From: Acidobacteriota bacterium
GTDB taxonomy: Bacteria > Acidobacteriota > Blastocatellia > Pyrinomonadales > Pyrinomonadaceae
Assembly: GCA_023436495.1 (NCBI GenBank)
Contig: JAEZIT010000048.1
Location: 1-34,065 of the forward strand
Direction of reading: 5' to 3'
Length of the DNA stretch: 34,065 nt
The notes beneath the pieces are model-generated. The model saw only the letters and a list, made by a program, of their open reading frames with translations, searched no databases and was not told the origin of the DNA. This document shows, piece by piece, positions 24,625 to 31,820 of this stretch. A program made the translations under genes and the position numbers. Positions within the stretch are counted from its first letter, which is position 1. The number at the start of each line of letters is the position of its first letter.

Positions 24625-25140
24625 ATGAAAAACTTGATACTCTTCCTATTTACGGCGCTCGTACTGTCGTGCTCTGCGTCCGTGTTCGCCCAGGCCAAAA
24701 CGTCGCTTGAATATATGCAGGAGGGCAACGTCCATTTTATCAACGGCGATTTCAAGCTCGCGATCCCGCCGTACGAAAAAGCCCTCGAGCTCGAGAAAAA
24801 CAAACGCCGGCTCAAACGCGACGTCTGGATCGCGCTGGTCGAAAAGCTCGGGACCGCACACGCCAACACGCGCGATTTCAAATCGGCGTTCGCCGTCCTC
24901 GAATACGGCACCACCGTCGAACCGACCCACCCGGTCTTTTACTACAACATCGCCTGCGGCCACGGCGAACTCGGCGACGAAGACAACGCCATCAAATACC
25001 TTCGCCTCGCCTACAAAAACAAAGCCAACATGCCCCCAGGCAAACGCTTCCCCGACCCCATGCGCGACACCCCATTCGAAAACTTCGCCGATAGTGAGAA
25101 GTTTAAGACGGCGGTCGCGGAGATGAAGAATGGGCAGTAA
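24625..25140 (+). CDS. Exported TPR-repeat protein
   Basis: This is a 171-residue protein. I chose ATG 24625 rather than the in-frame ATG 24589 because it opens directly into a signal peptide (MKNLILFLFTALVLSCSASVFAQ in two pieces, about residues 1-23). The cysteine at about residue 16 is inside the hydrophobic core, so this is not clearly a lipoprotein. Helical repeats follow with TPR spacing: YMQEGNVHFINGDFKLAIPPYEKAL, ARRF-like helices, then VFYYNIACGHGELGDEDNAIKYLRLAY. TPR domains mediate protein contacts; the partner is unknown. Codon use is strongly GC-rich, in clear contrast to the AT-rich island that starts about 90 bases downstream. Confidence 0.8.
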   Translation: MKNLILFLFTALVLSCSASVFAQAKTSLEYMQEGNVHFINGDFKLAIPPYEKALELEKNKRRLKRDVWIALVEKLGTAHANTRDFKSAFAVLEYGTTVEPTHPVFYYNIACGHGELGDEDNAIKYLRLAYKNKANMPPGKRFPDPMRDTPFENFADSEKFKTAVAEMKNGQ

Positions 25141-25186
25141 AAGTACTGTTGAATTATCGTGCATGAACACCTTTTGGGTTACCATC

Positions 25187-25216
25187 TTGTTGCATCTGTG
25201 CAACGCGTGATAAATT
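25187..25216 (+). promoter_or_regulatory. Candidate promoter with operator-like dyad before the TcmP gene
   Basis: A perfect dyad GTTGCA-TCTG-TGCAAC (25189-25204) overlaps a -35-like TTGTTG (25187-25192) and precedes an extended -10, TG-A-TAAATT (25208-25216), with 18-base spacing. ATG 25233 follows. A repressor on this dyad would block the promoter; no regulator gene is adjacent. Confidence 0.45.
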
Positions 25217-25232
25217 GTAGATTATCTCCCAT

Positions 25233-26120
25233 ATGTCACATAAGTTCGGCAATATTGATTCTTGGACGAAAGACAAGCTTATTCGTATTGAAAAGTACCT
25301 CAACGCGTACGTTAGAGTTTTGAAAAACACAAACTTTACGCGTGAATATATTGACGCGTTCGCAGGATCGGGTTACGTCACCCGAAAGGTGGAAAATGCT
25401 TCTCGGTCATTATTCGAAGAAGATGAAACGTACTCTTTAAGGGATATTATTGACGGGTCAGCACGTCTTGCGTTACAGACCAATCCGCCGTTTGACCGTT
25501 ATACATTCATCGAAAAGCACGATGAAAGGTGTAGCGAACTTCTCAAGCTAAAAGAAGAATTTCCCAGTCGTGCAACTGCGATTGAGATCATTTGTGGAGA
25601 TGCCAATGAAAATGTTATGCGGCTGTGTCAACAAGATTGGATACGACAGAATAGACGCGGAGTTATGTTTCTAGATCCTTATGGTGCGCAAGTTCACTGG
25701 GAAACCATAGCGACTATAGCAGCAACCAAAGCAATAGATCTTTGGATTCTGTTTCCAATAGGTACAGTTAATCGTTTGCTGAATCGTGATGGGCGCATCA
25801 AGGAAGGCCGTAAACGGCGCCTCGACATGTTGTTCGGTGAAGAGGCTTGGATTGATATAATTTACGATAGGGTAGAACGTTCAACGCTATATTCGGATGA
25901 ACCGATGCATTATTTCGTGAAAACCAAGGATCCATTTGGTGCGATTCAAGATTATTTTATTAAACGGTTGCAGACTGTCTTCACGGAAGTCGCCACAAAT
26001 CCGTTAAGTCTGAAAAATTCATCTAATACTCCAATTTTCATGTTATGTTTTGCTGCCGGCAATCCGAAAGGGGCTTCAACCGCGGTCAAAATAGCGAAGG
26101 ATATATTAGGGAAGGCGTAA
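25233..26120 (+). CDS. tcmP: Three-Cys-motif partner protein (TcmP family)
   Basis: This is a 295-residue protein opening SHKFGNIDSWTKDKLIRIEKYL, as in the TcmP family, known for occurring beside Gp37/Gp68-type three-Cys proteins. The next gene is exactly such a partner, two bases downstream. A Rossmann methyltransferase-like pattern is visible: motif I YIDAFAGSG (39-47), acidic E94 in FIEKHDERC, GDANENV (122-128) and motif IV FLDPYG (146-151). The DPYG tetrad suggests a nucleic-acid N-methyltransferase-like site, but no activity is established for the family. The gene is visibly AT-richer than its left neighbours, consistent with horizontal acquisition. Confidence 0.88.
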   Translation: MSHKFGNIDSWTKDKLIRIEKYLNAYVRVLKNTNFTREYIDAFAGSGYVTRKVENASRSLFEEDETYSLRDIIDGSARLALQTNPPFDRYTFIEKHDERCSELLKLKEEFPSRATAIEIICGDANENVMRLCQQDWIRQNRRGVMFLDPYGAQVHWETIATIAATKAIDLWILFPIGTVNRLLNRDGRIKEGRKRRLDMLFGEEAWIDIIYDRVERSTLYSDEPMHYFVKTKDPFGAIQDYFIKRLQTVFTEVATNPLSLKNSSNTPIFMLCFAAGNPKGASTAVKIAKDILGKA

Positions 26121-26122
26121 TT

Positions 26123-26851
26123 ATGTCTAAGTCGTCAATAGAATGGACAGAATCGACCTGGAATCCAGTAACCGGATGTAATAAGGTCAGTCCGGGCTGT
26201 AAGAACTGTTATGCCGAGAGAATGGCGAAGCGCTTAAAAGCTATGGGGCAATCGAACTACAGAAGTGGTTTCAAGCTCACATTGCAGCCTCACATGTTGG
26301 ATTTACCGCTTCAGTGGAAGCGACCGCAAACAATCTTTGTAAACTCAATGAGCGACTTATTCCATAAAGACGTTCCGGTCAAATACATCGAAAGAGTTTT
26401 CGATGTTATGAAACGCGCATCGTGGCACAGGTTTCAGGTACTTACGAAACGCGCTGACCGACTTGAAGAACTCTCGTCGCGCTTGGAATGGGCGCCTAAT
26501 ATTTGGATGGGAGTTTCGGTCGAAACGCAGCGATATGTTTCGCGAATAAGCCATCTTCGGAGAACTGGCGCCGCGGTCAAGTTCCTTTCATTGGAACCAC
26601 TGCTCGGACCGCTGAGAAACCTTGACCTTAGCAACATAGATTGGGCGATCGTCGGAGGAGAAAGCGGATCCGGTGCGCGACCGATGATGACCGAGTGGGT
26701 AGTCGACATCCGCGAGCAATGTACCAAAGCGGGCGTCGCTTTCTTTTTTAAACAATGGGGTGGTGTACAAAAAAAGAAAGCGGGGCGAACCTTAGAAGGA
26801 AGAACTTGGGATCAAATGCCGAACACGTCGCAACCGCGAATAGCCGCTTGA
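26123..26851 (+). CDS. Three-Cys-motif protein, phage Gp37/Gp68 (DUF5131) family
   Basis: This is a 242-residue protein. The signature IEWTESTWNPVTGC, then SPGCKNCYAERMA, puts C19, C26 and C29 in a C-x6-C-x2-C cluster, the three-Cys motif likened to radical-SAM iron-sulfur sites although the spacing differs from CxxxCxxC. Other family blocks are FVNSMSDLFH, RFQVLTKRADRL, WMGVSVETQ, FLSLEPLLGP, WAIVGGESG and the C-terminal FFFKQWGG. Homologues are common in phages and mobile elements. ATG 26123 follows the TcmP stop by two bases, with GGGAAGG as Shine-Dalgarno, so the two form one operon and probably one system. Substrate unknown. Confidence 0.9.
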   Translation: MSKSSIEWTESTWNPVTGCNKVSPGCKNCYAERMAKRLKAMGQSNYRSGFKLTLQPHMLDLPLQWKRPQTIFVNSMSDLFHKDVPVKYIERVFDVMKRASWHRFQVLTKRADRLEELSSRLEWAPNIWMGVSVETQRYVSRISHLRRTGAAVKFLSLEPLLGPLRNLDLSNIDWAIVGGESGSGARPMMTEWVVDIREQCTKAGVAFFFKQWGGVQKKKAGRTLEGRTWDQMPNTSQPRIAA

Positions 26852-26922
26852 CATAGAAAATTGCAAATTCGAAGCGAATGCCCCCTAAAGCCGACAGTTA
26901 GTGAGCAATCCCTCACAAAATT

Positions 26923-27347
26923 ATGAACAAACTTCGAAATCGCCTGGTTGAAGTTACCTTGGCACGGGAAAAAGCCTTTGGCAATGCTCCGCTCATCACT
27001 ACGGTTCTGTCTGAATATGATACTGCTGAGTTGATTGGATGCCCACTTGAATCTTATTCGCAGTGCATGCAGGGAATGTCTGCAGTACAAAAGGGTTACG
27101 ATTTTGTGTTCGAGGGGCGAGGTACCAAATCATAGGAAATCGCCCTAGCGGAAAACCTGGCAGTTTCGTCACTTGGGTGCCGAAAGCCACTAATTATGAG
27201 TGGGATTATCTGATATAGATACTCTACGATCCTCAGTACCACATTCAAGACGCATGGTTATGGACAGTTTCGTACTACATTACGGCGTTTGACTCGGTAA
27301 AGCGTCTTTCGCCTGCACATCTCCGGCGCGGCACGCGGCTTCGTTAA
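26923..27347 (+). pseudogene. Decayed gene for a small uncharacterised protein (frameshift plus internal TAG)
   Basis: The frame from ATG 26923 reads protein-like up to KGYDFVFEGR at 27120. The neighbouring frame then continues RYQIIGNRPSGKPGS, FVTWVPKATNYEWDYLI, meets TAG at 27216-27218, and goes on ILYDPQYHIQDAWLW ... FDSVKRLSPAHLRRG to a TAA at 27345-27347. Restoring one lost base near 27119 joins EGR to RYQI smoothly, and TGG in place of TAG would restore one ORF of about 141 codons. The composite resembles a family I remember as uncharacterised, with 'YDFEFEGRRYQVK.NRPSGKPGS' and 'WILYD...QEAW'. Two lesions make a sequencing error less likely than a real pseudogene. Confidence 0.72.
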
Positions 27348-27358
27348 GTCCGCCGAAC

Positions 27359-27694
27359 TCATCGGGCTTTTCCGACAACGATGTACAAATAATATGGCCC
27401 AACTCCAGACGGACCGCCTCCGCCTCTATACACGTTGTCGCCACATTCCCAATTGTGGTCGACTAGTAGGCGTTCCATTTGCCGCACGTGTTTGTCTGAT
27501 GTGGTGCGGTAAACGACGATCATTCTTTCGTATTCGTGGCGGTATCCTTCCACCCATCGACGGTCCGGCGAACAGGTAATGCCGATCTTAAACTTCGAAA
27601 CTTTCGTTTGACGCGTATAAGCACTGACACGACGCAATAGTGTGGAGAGAATGCGATCCGGCCGGCCGGTGGAATAGTAAAAATAAGGTCTCAT
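27359..27694 (-). CDS. GIY-YIG-like small protein
   Basis: This protein has 111 residues from ATG 27694; a GTG two codons earlier (27700) is an alternative start. Mid-protein KFKIGITCSPDRRWVEGY, then RMIVVYRTTSDKHVRQMERLL and VDHNWECGDNVYRGGGGPSG, end in GPYYLYIVVG. The 'kiGIT..p..R...gY....vvy.t.s...ar.lE..li' pattern resembles GIY-YIG nuclease-superfamily cores, though the opening GIY tyrosine motif is not seen. The Gly-rich loop before YYLYIVV recurs in small uncharacterised relatives. Nuclease activity is a guess. It is convergent with the pseudogene and lies at the right edge of the AT-rich island. Confidence 0.6.
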   Translation of the reverse strand: MRPYFYYSTGRPDRILSTLLRRVSAYTRQTKVSKFKIGITCSPDRRWVEGYRHEYERMIVVYRTTSDKHVRQMERLLVDHNWECGDNVYRGGGGPSGVGPYYLYIVVGKAR

Positions 27695-27700
27695 AGACAC

Positions 27701-28318
27701 TTAATATAAACACATAATGTCATGCATTTTCCGCATAACAACTCGCCTTACAAGCCTTCACGAATGGGCCGCTCCGACGGAGTTTGGTGGGTGGAGTCCT
27801 TGATCTGTTGACGGTGCGAACGCGAGGCCCGATTTTCTTGTGGATCGAAGAACGCGTTTTGGGAAGCAAAAGTAATCCGCCTCTGCTGCATAAGGCGGCG
27901 GCGTAGCCGCGGGGGATGTTAGGGTTGGCGGCCGGCGAAGCTGAGCTTCGCCGCAAATAGGCAGGCGGAGCCTGGGGAAGAGCGGTTGGTTGGGAGTTGC
28001 GTTCTACAAACGGGACGCCTCTGCGGGGCTGGGATGTTGGGATGCGGACCGGTGGCCGGCTAGGTTTGAAGTTGCGGCGGTGTGTTTGGATAATATGCGG
28101 GCCGCTGGGTCGCGTTGGGCGACGGACCAGCGGTCCGTCGTACATTTGTTGACCGGCCGGTGGTCCGTCTTACATTCGAATGTAACGCGGGTCGGCGAGG
28201 ATTGGAGGAGCGGCGGCTTGTGGAGGCGATTTGCGGGCCGATGGGTTGCGTTGGGGTGACGGACCAGCGGTCCGTCGCACATTTGTTGACCGGCCGGCTT
28301 ATTGAGAGCGATGCGTTC
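27701..28318. repeat. Dispersed-repeat island with long direct repeat and palindromes
   Basis: A direct repeat of about 65 bases occurs at 28096-28160 and 28232-28297. Each copy carries the perfect palindrome GACGGACC-AGC-GGTCCGTC (28121-28139 and 28258-28276) followed by ACATTTGTTGACCGGCCGG. The first copy is followed by GGTCCGTCTTACATT, echoed as GACCCGTCTTACATT near 28740. At 27933-27953 GGCGAAGCT-G-AGCTTCGCC is a perfect hairpin followed by GCCGCAAATAG, the same element type as in the 2.27-kb region. Open frames here, on either strand, translate the repeats (Arg/Pro/Thr-rich) and are not credible genes. Confidence 0.85.
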
Positions 28319-28675
28319 ATGAACCTTAATATTTCCGAGATGAAAGTTTACGTCCCGGCGAAGGACCTTGGGGTTTCGAAGGCGTTTTATGGGGCGTTGG
28401 GGTTTGAGGTGGCGGAGGCTTGGGGTGGGAATGCGGATTGCCGGTTGGGGGCGGCGGTCTTCAGGCTGCAGGATTATTACGTCAAGGATTGGGCGCACAA
28501 TTTCATGATGCAGTTTGACGTGGACGACGCTCGCGCCTGGTACGAGCATGCGAAGGCGGCGATCGCGGGCGGCGATTTCGGCGACGCACGGGTAAAGGAG
28601 CCCGAGATGCACGACGGCGCTCTGATCACACATGTGTGGGACCCGGCGGGCGTGCTGCTGATATTTATTGAATAG
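28319..28675 (+). CDS. VOC-superfamily (glyoxalase/bleomycin-resistance-like) protein
   Basis: The protein has 118 residues from ATG 28319; the longer open frame upstream is repeat sequence. It shows one VOC module: MKVYVPAKDLGVSKAFYGALGFEV, FRLQDYYVKDWAHNFMMQFDVDD, ARAWYEHAKAAI and the closing THVWDPAGVLLIFIE. VOC proteins use paired beta-alpha-beta-beta-beta units for metal-dependent isomerases, dioxygenases and drug-binding proteins. Metal ligands are not certain here: the C-terminal Glu of LLIFIE fits, the N-terminal His is absent. The start lies only 21 bases beyond the dispersed repeat, so its promoter is probably inside the repeat island. Confidence 0.82.
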   Translation: MNLNISEMKVYVPAKDLGVSKAFYGALGFEVAEAWGGNADCRLGAAVFRLQDYYVKDWAHNFMMQFDVDDARAWYEHAKAAIAGGDFGDARVKEPEMHDGALITHVWDPAGVLLIFIE

Positions 28676-28700
28676 ATGAATGTTGGTCTCGTTGAGTGAT

Positions 28701-28732
28701 CCGCCCTTACTAGCGTGCGGGCGTCTGCAAAG
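28701..28732. repeat. Dispersed repeat copy (also inside the GH57 gene)
   Basis: CGCCCTTACTAGCGTGCGGG and the following GCGTCTGCAAAG (28702-28732) match CGCCCTTACTGCGTGCGGGC plus TTCTGCAAGG at 29241-29270, differing by one indel and a few bases. One copy is intergenic, the other lies in a reading frame. Confidence 0.8.
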
Positions 28733-28755
28733 GGCCGGCGACCCGTCTTACATTT

Positions 28756-30663
28756 TTAGGGCCGGGTGCAGTAGATGCGGAAATCGAGTTCGGGGAAGAT
28801 ATTGTCGCGGCGCTCGATCTCAGCGAGAAGTTCTTCGGAAGTAGGGGAGTTGGGGAGTGGAGGAGTAGGGGAGGAAGACCCCGCGTCGGTTTCCGCGTTC
28901 TCTTTCGTTCCGTTCTGTGCCTCTGTGTCTCCGCGGTGAATGTCTCTTGAGGAATCCGATCGGTCTAGCGAATCGAGTATTTCGGCCAGAAGGTTGAAAC
29001 GCTGGATGTGCGAGCGAAAGCGGCGGGATGAATATTCGACCGTCGTGCCCTGATAGATCTGGAACGCCCAATCGGAGCTTTCGGCAAGCAGAAGTTCGCG
29101 CGCCATTTGGTTGAGGATGCGGCGGATGAGATCGGCGTCGCCGAGCTGAGCCGCTGCCGACGGTGCTGAAGAACCCACCCGCTCACGCAGGTGGTACTGA
29201 CCTGTGAGCTCGGCATCGCCAAGGTCCGGCGCGAGTGTTTCGCCCTTACTGCGTGCGGGCTTCTGCAAGGAATCGGAGTCCTGCAAGGAACCCACCCGCT
29301 CACGCAGGTGGTTCTGATCTGTGAGATCGGCGAAGCGGTCGGCGTATTCGGTCATGCGGCGTTCGGCGTCGTGCTGGTATGGGTACATCCAGGAATTTCG
29401 CTCGTTAAGCCAGACCTTGTAATAACCGTTCTCGCCCCAGGACGAGGCGGTCGGCTGCTGTATCTGGATGGGAATGCCGCTGTCGAGAAAATCGCCGGGC
29501 GTGACGGCCGTGATCTCGTCCTGGTCCCAATGGAGCTTGCGGAAAAAGAAATCGATGAACTGCGGGCCTTCGTACCACCAATGGCCGAAGAGCTCGGCAT
29601 CGTACGGCGAGACGACAAGCGGCGGATGGCCTTCGAAGGTGTCGCGGAGCAGGCGCGCCTGTTTGATGCGTTCGCCGATAAAATGCGTCGCGTTTTCGGC
29701 GGCCTGTTCGCGCGCGGCTTCGGGGTTGTAGGGCGCCTTTTGCTGCTGCGGAACGTCGCGGCCGGTGATGCGGTGGTATTTTAGCCCGAGATGCCGGCGG
29801 CTGCCGTCGGAATGCAGATAAGGTTTCAGATAATCCAGCGGCAGGTCCCAGCCGATGTCGCGGTAAAATTCGCGATAAACCGGCGAGCCGGGATAGCCGG
29901 CCTCGGCGCTCCAGACCTGCTGGCTGGTTTCGACGTCTCGTGCAAAAACGGCGGTGCCGTTCGGGCAGACGACCGGCGCGTAAACGCCGAAACGCGGCCG
30001 CGGATCGCCGTAGAGAATAGCGTGGGTGTCGGAGATGAAATATTCGATCCCGGCTTCCTGCAGAAGGGTTTCGATGCCCGGTTCGTACGCGCATTCCGGC
30101 AGCCAGATGCCGCGCGGGCGGCGGCCGAAATGCTTTCCGTAATCGGCGACGGCTATTTCTATCTGCGCGCGGCGCGATTCCGTTGTCGAGATAAGCGGCA
30201 GAAAACCGTGGGTCGCGCCGCATGTGATTATCTCGAGCACGCCTTCTTCCTGAAGTTCGCGAAAGGCGTTGATCAGATTGCGGCCGTAGCGGTCGTTCCA
30301 GAGCACGAGCAGTGCCGAGAGGTTTTCGGCATACATCGCGGCGACGCGAGCGAATTCGGGCGCTTGGGCGCGTGTGCGGGCGGCTTCGCTGTTGGCGAGC
30401 GCGCAGAGGTTTTCGAGATATCGCGTATAACGCTCTTCGAGCAGCTTATCGGCAAGCATCTCGCACAGCGGCGGCGAGACGTTCATCGCAAGCCGCGGTT
30501 TCGCGCCGGCCTCGTGCAGGTTCTGAAAAATGAAGATGAGCGGAAGATAGACCTCGGTTATCGCTTCGTACAGCCAGTCTTCTTCGAGAAATTCGGGATA
30601 TTCCGGATGCCGCACGAACGGAAGGTGCGCGTGAAGGATAAGGCTGAAATAACCGAGGGGCAT
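28756..30663 (-). CDS. GH57 1,4-alpha-glucan branching enzyme with repeat-derived insertions
   Basis: This is a 635-residue protein. The GH57 catalytic barrel (about 1-400) starts GYFSLILHAHLPFVRHPE and carries the nucleophile E190 (WLPECAYEPG) and acid/base D355 (SPYDAELFGHWWYEGP). The C-terminal helical domain (about 405-635) has SSWGENGYYKVWLN, ARELLLAESSDWAFQI and RDNIFPELDFRIY, as in GH57 branching enzymes that form alpha-1,6 branches in glycogen. The family is usually about 520-540 residues. The excess is two segments, about 447-508 and 570-610, which are low-complexity and match intergenic repeats. The core motifs flanking them are intact, so the enzyme may still work. DUF4912 lies upstream on the same strand. 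Confidence 0.92.
   Translation of the reverse strand: MPLGYFSLILHAHLPFVRHPEYPEFLEEDWLYEAITEVYLPLIFIFQNLHEAGAKPRLAMNVSPPLCEMLADKLLEERYTRYLENLCALANSEAARTRAQAPEFARVAAMYAENLSALLVLWNDRYGRNLINAFRELQEEGVLEIITCGATHGFLPLISTTESRRAQIEIAVADYGKHFGRRPRGIWLPECAYEPGIETLLQEAGIEYFISDTHAILYGDPRPRFGVYAPVVCPNGTAVFARDVETSQQVWSAEAGYPGSPVYREFYRDIGWDLPLDYLKPYLHSDGSRRHLGLKYHRITGRDVPQQQKAPYNPEAAREQAAENATHFIGERIKQARLLRDTFEGHPPLVVSPYDAELFGHWWYEGPQFIDFFFRKLHWDQDEITAVTPGDFLDSGIPIQIQQPTASSWGENGYYKVWLNERNSWMYPYQHDAERRMTEYADRFADLTDQNHLRERVGSLQDSDSLQKPARSKGETLAPDLGDAELTGQYHLRERVGSSAPSAAAQLGDADLIRRILNQMARELLLAESSDWAFQIYQGTTVEYSSRRFRSHIQRFNLLAEILDSLDRSDSSRDIHRGDTEAQNGTKENAETDAGSSSPTPPLPNSPTSEELLAEIERRDNIFPELDFRIYCTRP
29171..29331. 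repeat. 44-bp direct repeat inside the GH57 gene
   Basis: The 44-base segments 29171-29214 and 29288-29331 differ at only three positions and lie 117 bases apart, so they are in the same phase and both encode HLRERVGS on the minus strand. Each contains a hairpin of the CCACC...GGTGG type. Confidence 0.9.
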
Positions 30664-30733
30664 GCCGTGTCAGAGTTTAGAAGTTACAAAGTTTTTCAAC
30701 GTACCGAATCGCGATCGCCGCTAGGCCTCGGCG

Positions 30734-31726
30734 TTACCACAGGCGGTCGCGGACGGCGGGGCTCGATACGGGCGCGAAATTCGGGACGCGGCGCAGGCGG
30801 CGCGGGAAATTTACGACGCTCGTGCCGAAAACGGCCGTGCCGAATTCTTCTTCAACAAGATCGGCGGCGTCGATGCCGAATTCCGCATTGAGCGCGGCGA
30901 GCGCGCTTTCGCGGCCGACCCGTTCGGCGTTCGCCTGCAGGATCGCGAACAGCGCCGCACCGACGCGGTGGCGAAGATCTTCGAGCGTGGCGCCGGCAGC
31001 GATGGCGAGCAGCGCGTAGCGGATGTCTTCCGGATCGATCGCCTCGAGGCCGTATTCGCCAGTGTCCAGAAATCGCCTAAAGGCGGCTCGGGTGCCTGCC
31101 GCGGCCGCTTCCCTGTCGTCACCCGCGATCGCGACGTCGAACGCGTCCTGAGAAAATCCCGCGGCGTCGAGCACGCGTGCGAAGCGGTCGGCTGTGATGG
31201 TCCAATCGGCGTCGGTAGCGGCGCGCGGCGAAGGGCTCTTGCGCGGCGTCGTGACGGTGTTTGAAAACAGCACGCGGATGTACGGGCGGTTCGGCGCGTA
31301 CAGGCCGACCTCAGCGCGGTATTCGCTGCCGGCTTCGACGGCAAACCAGCGGTTTCCGGCGGATTCGGCCGGGTGGATCTCTTCGGTGCCGCGCGTGATG
31401 CCGATAAGTTTTACGACCAGCGAGTAGCTGCCCGGACTTCCGAATAATCTATTGAGCGTTCGGAACGGATCGGTCCGCAGCGACCAGTAAAAATAGAGGC
31501 GTGTCGGCGATTGCATCTGCAGACGCGCGCGGTTTTCGCGCGGCAGAGCAGGCAATTCGGCAGCGGCGAGTGTTTTGAACACGGGCGAAAGCTCGGCGTC
31601 GTCGGGCTCCGCGGCGGCTGGCGTTATTTCGGGAAGCGGCGGAACGGGCGCGTCCAGAAACGCGTCCGACGACACGCCGGCGACGCTGCCGAGATCGAAA
31701 ACATGCGGCTGTTCGTTAATTGCCAT
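30734..31726 (-). CDS. DUF4912 domain protein
   Basis: This is a 330-residue protein. Residues about 60-160 match DUF4912: SPTRLYFYWSL at 73-83, then SYSLVVKLIGI, GNRWFAVEAGSEYRAEVGLY and YIRVLFSNTVTTPRKSPSPR. The rest is helix-rich (AALFAILQANAERVGRESAL) with an Ala/Pro-rich N-terminus. DUF4912 proteins are thought to bind glycans or act as accessory factors and often sit beside GH57 branching enzymes, as here 70 bases upstream on the same strand. The pair likely forms a glycogen or alpha-glucan unit. The start is ATG 31726; the ribosome-binding site is weak. Confidence 0.82.
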   Translation of the reverse strand: MAINEQPHVFDLGSVAGVSSDAFLDAPVPPLPEITPAAAEPDDAELSPVFKTLAAAELPALPRENRARLQMQSPTRLYFYWSLRTDPFRTLNRLFGSPGSYSLVVKLIGITRGTEEIHPAESAGNRWFAVEAGSEYRAEVGLYAPNRPYIRVLFSNTVTTPRKSPSPRAATDADWTITADRFARVLDAAGFSQDAFDVAIAGDDREAAAAGTRAAFRRFLDTGEYGLEAIDPEDIRYALLAIAAGATLEDLRHRVGAALFAILQANAERVGRESALAALNAEFGIDAADLVEEEFGTAVFGTSVVNFPRRLRRVPNFAPVSSPAVRDRLW

Positions 31727-31820
31727 AATCGTCCGAATAAATTGAGAGTATGCAGTGTTTTGCGGGAAAACGCAAAAAACGGCGCGGTGAAACGCGGGCT
31801 GCGGTAATTTGTGGACAGGA

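Noticed and set aside
27720..28633. Several minus-strand frames rich in Arg, Pro and Thr
   Set aside because: They translate the palindromic repeats and antisense VOC sequence. Repeated phrases such as ATDRWSV come from the repeats themselves.
29791..30891. 366-codon plus-strand frame opposite the GH57 gene
   Set aside because: It is antisense to the conserved GH57 catalytic domain and has no recognisable motif; a codon-bias shadow.
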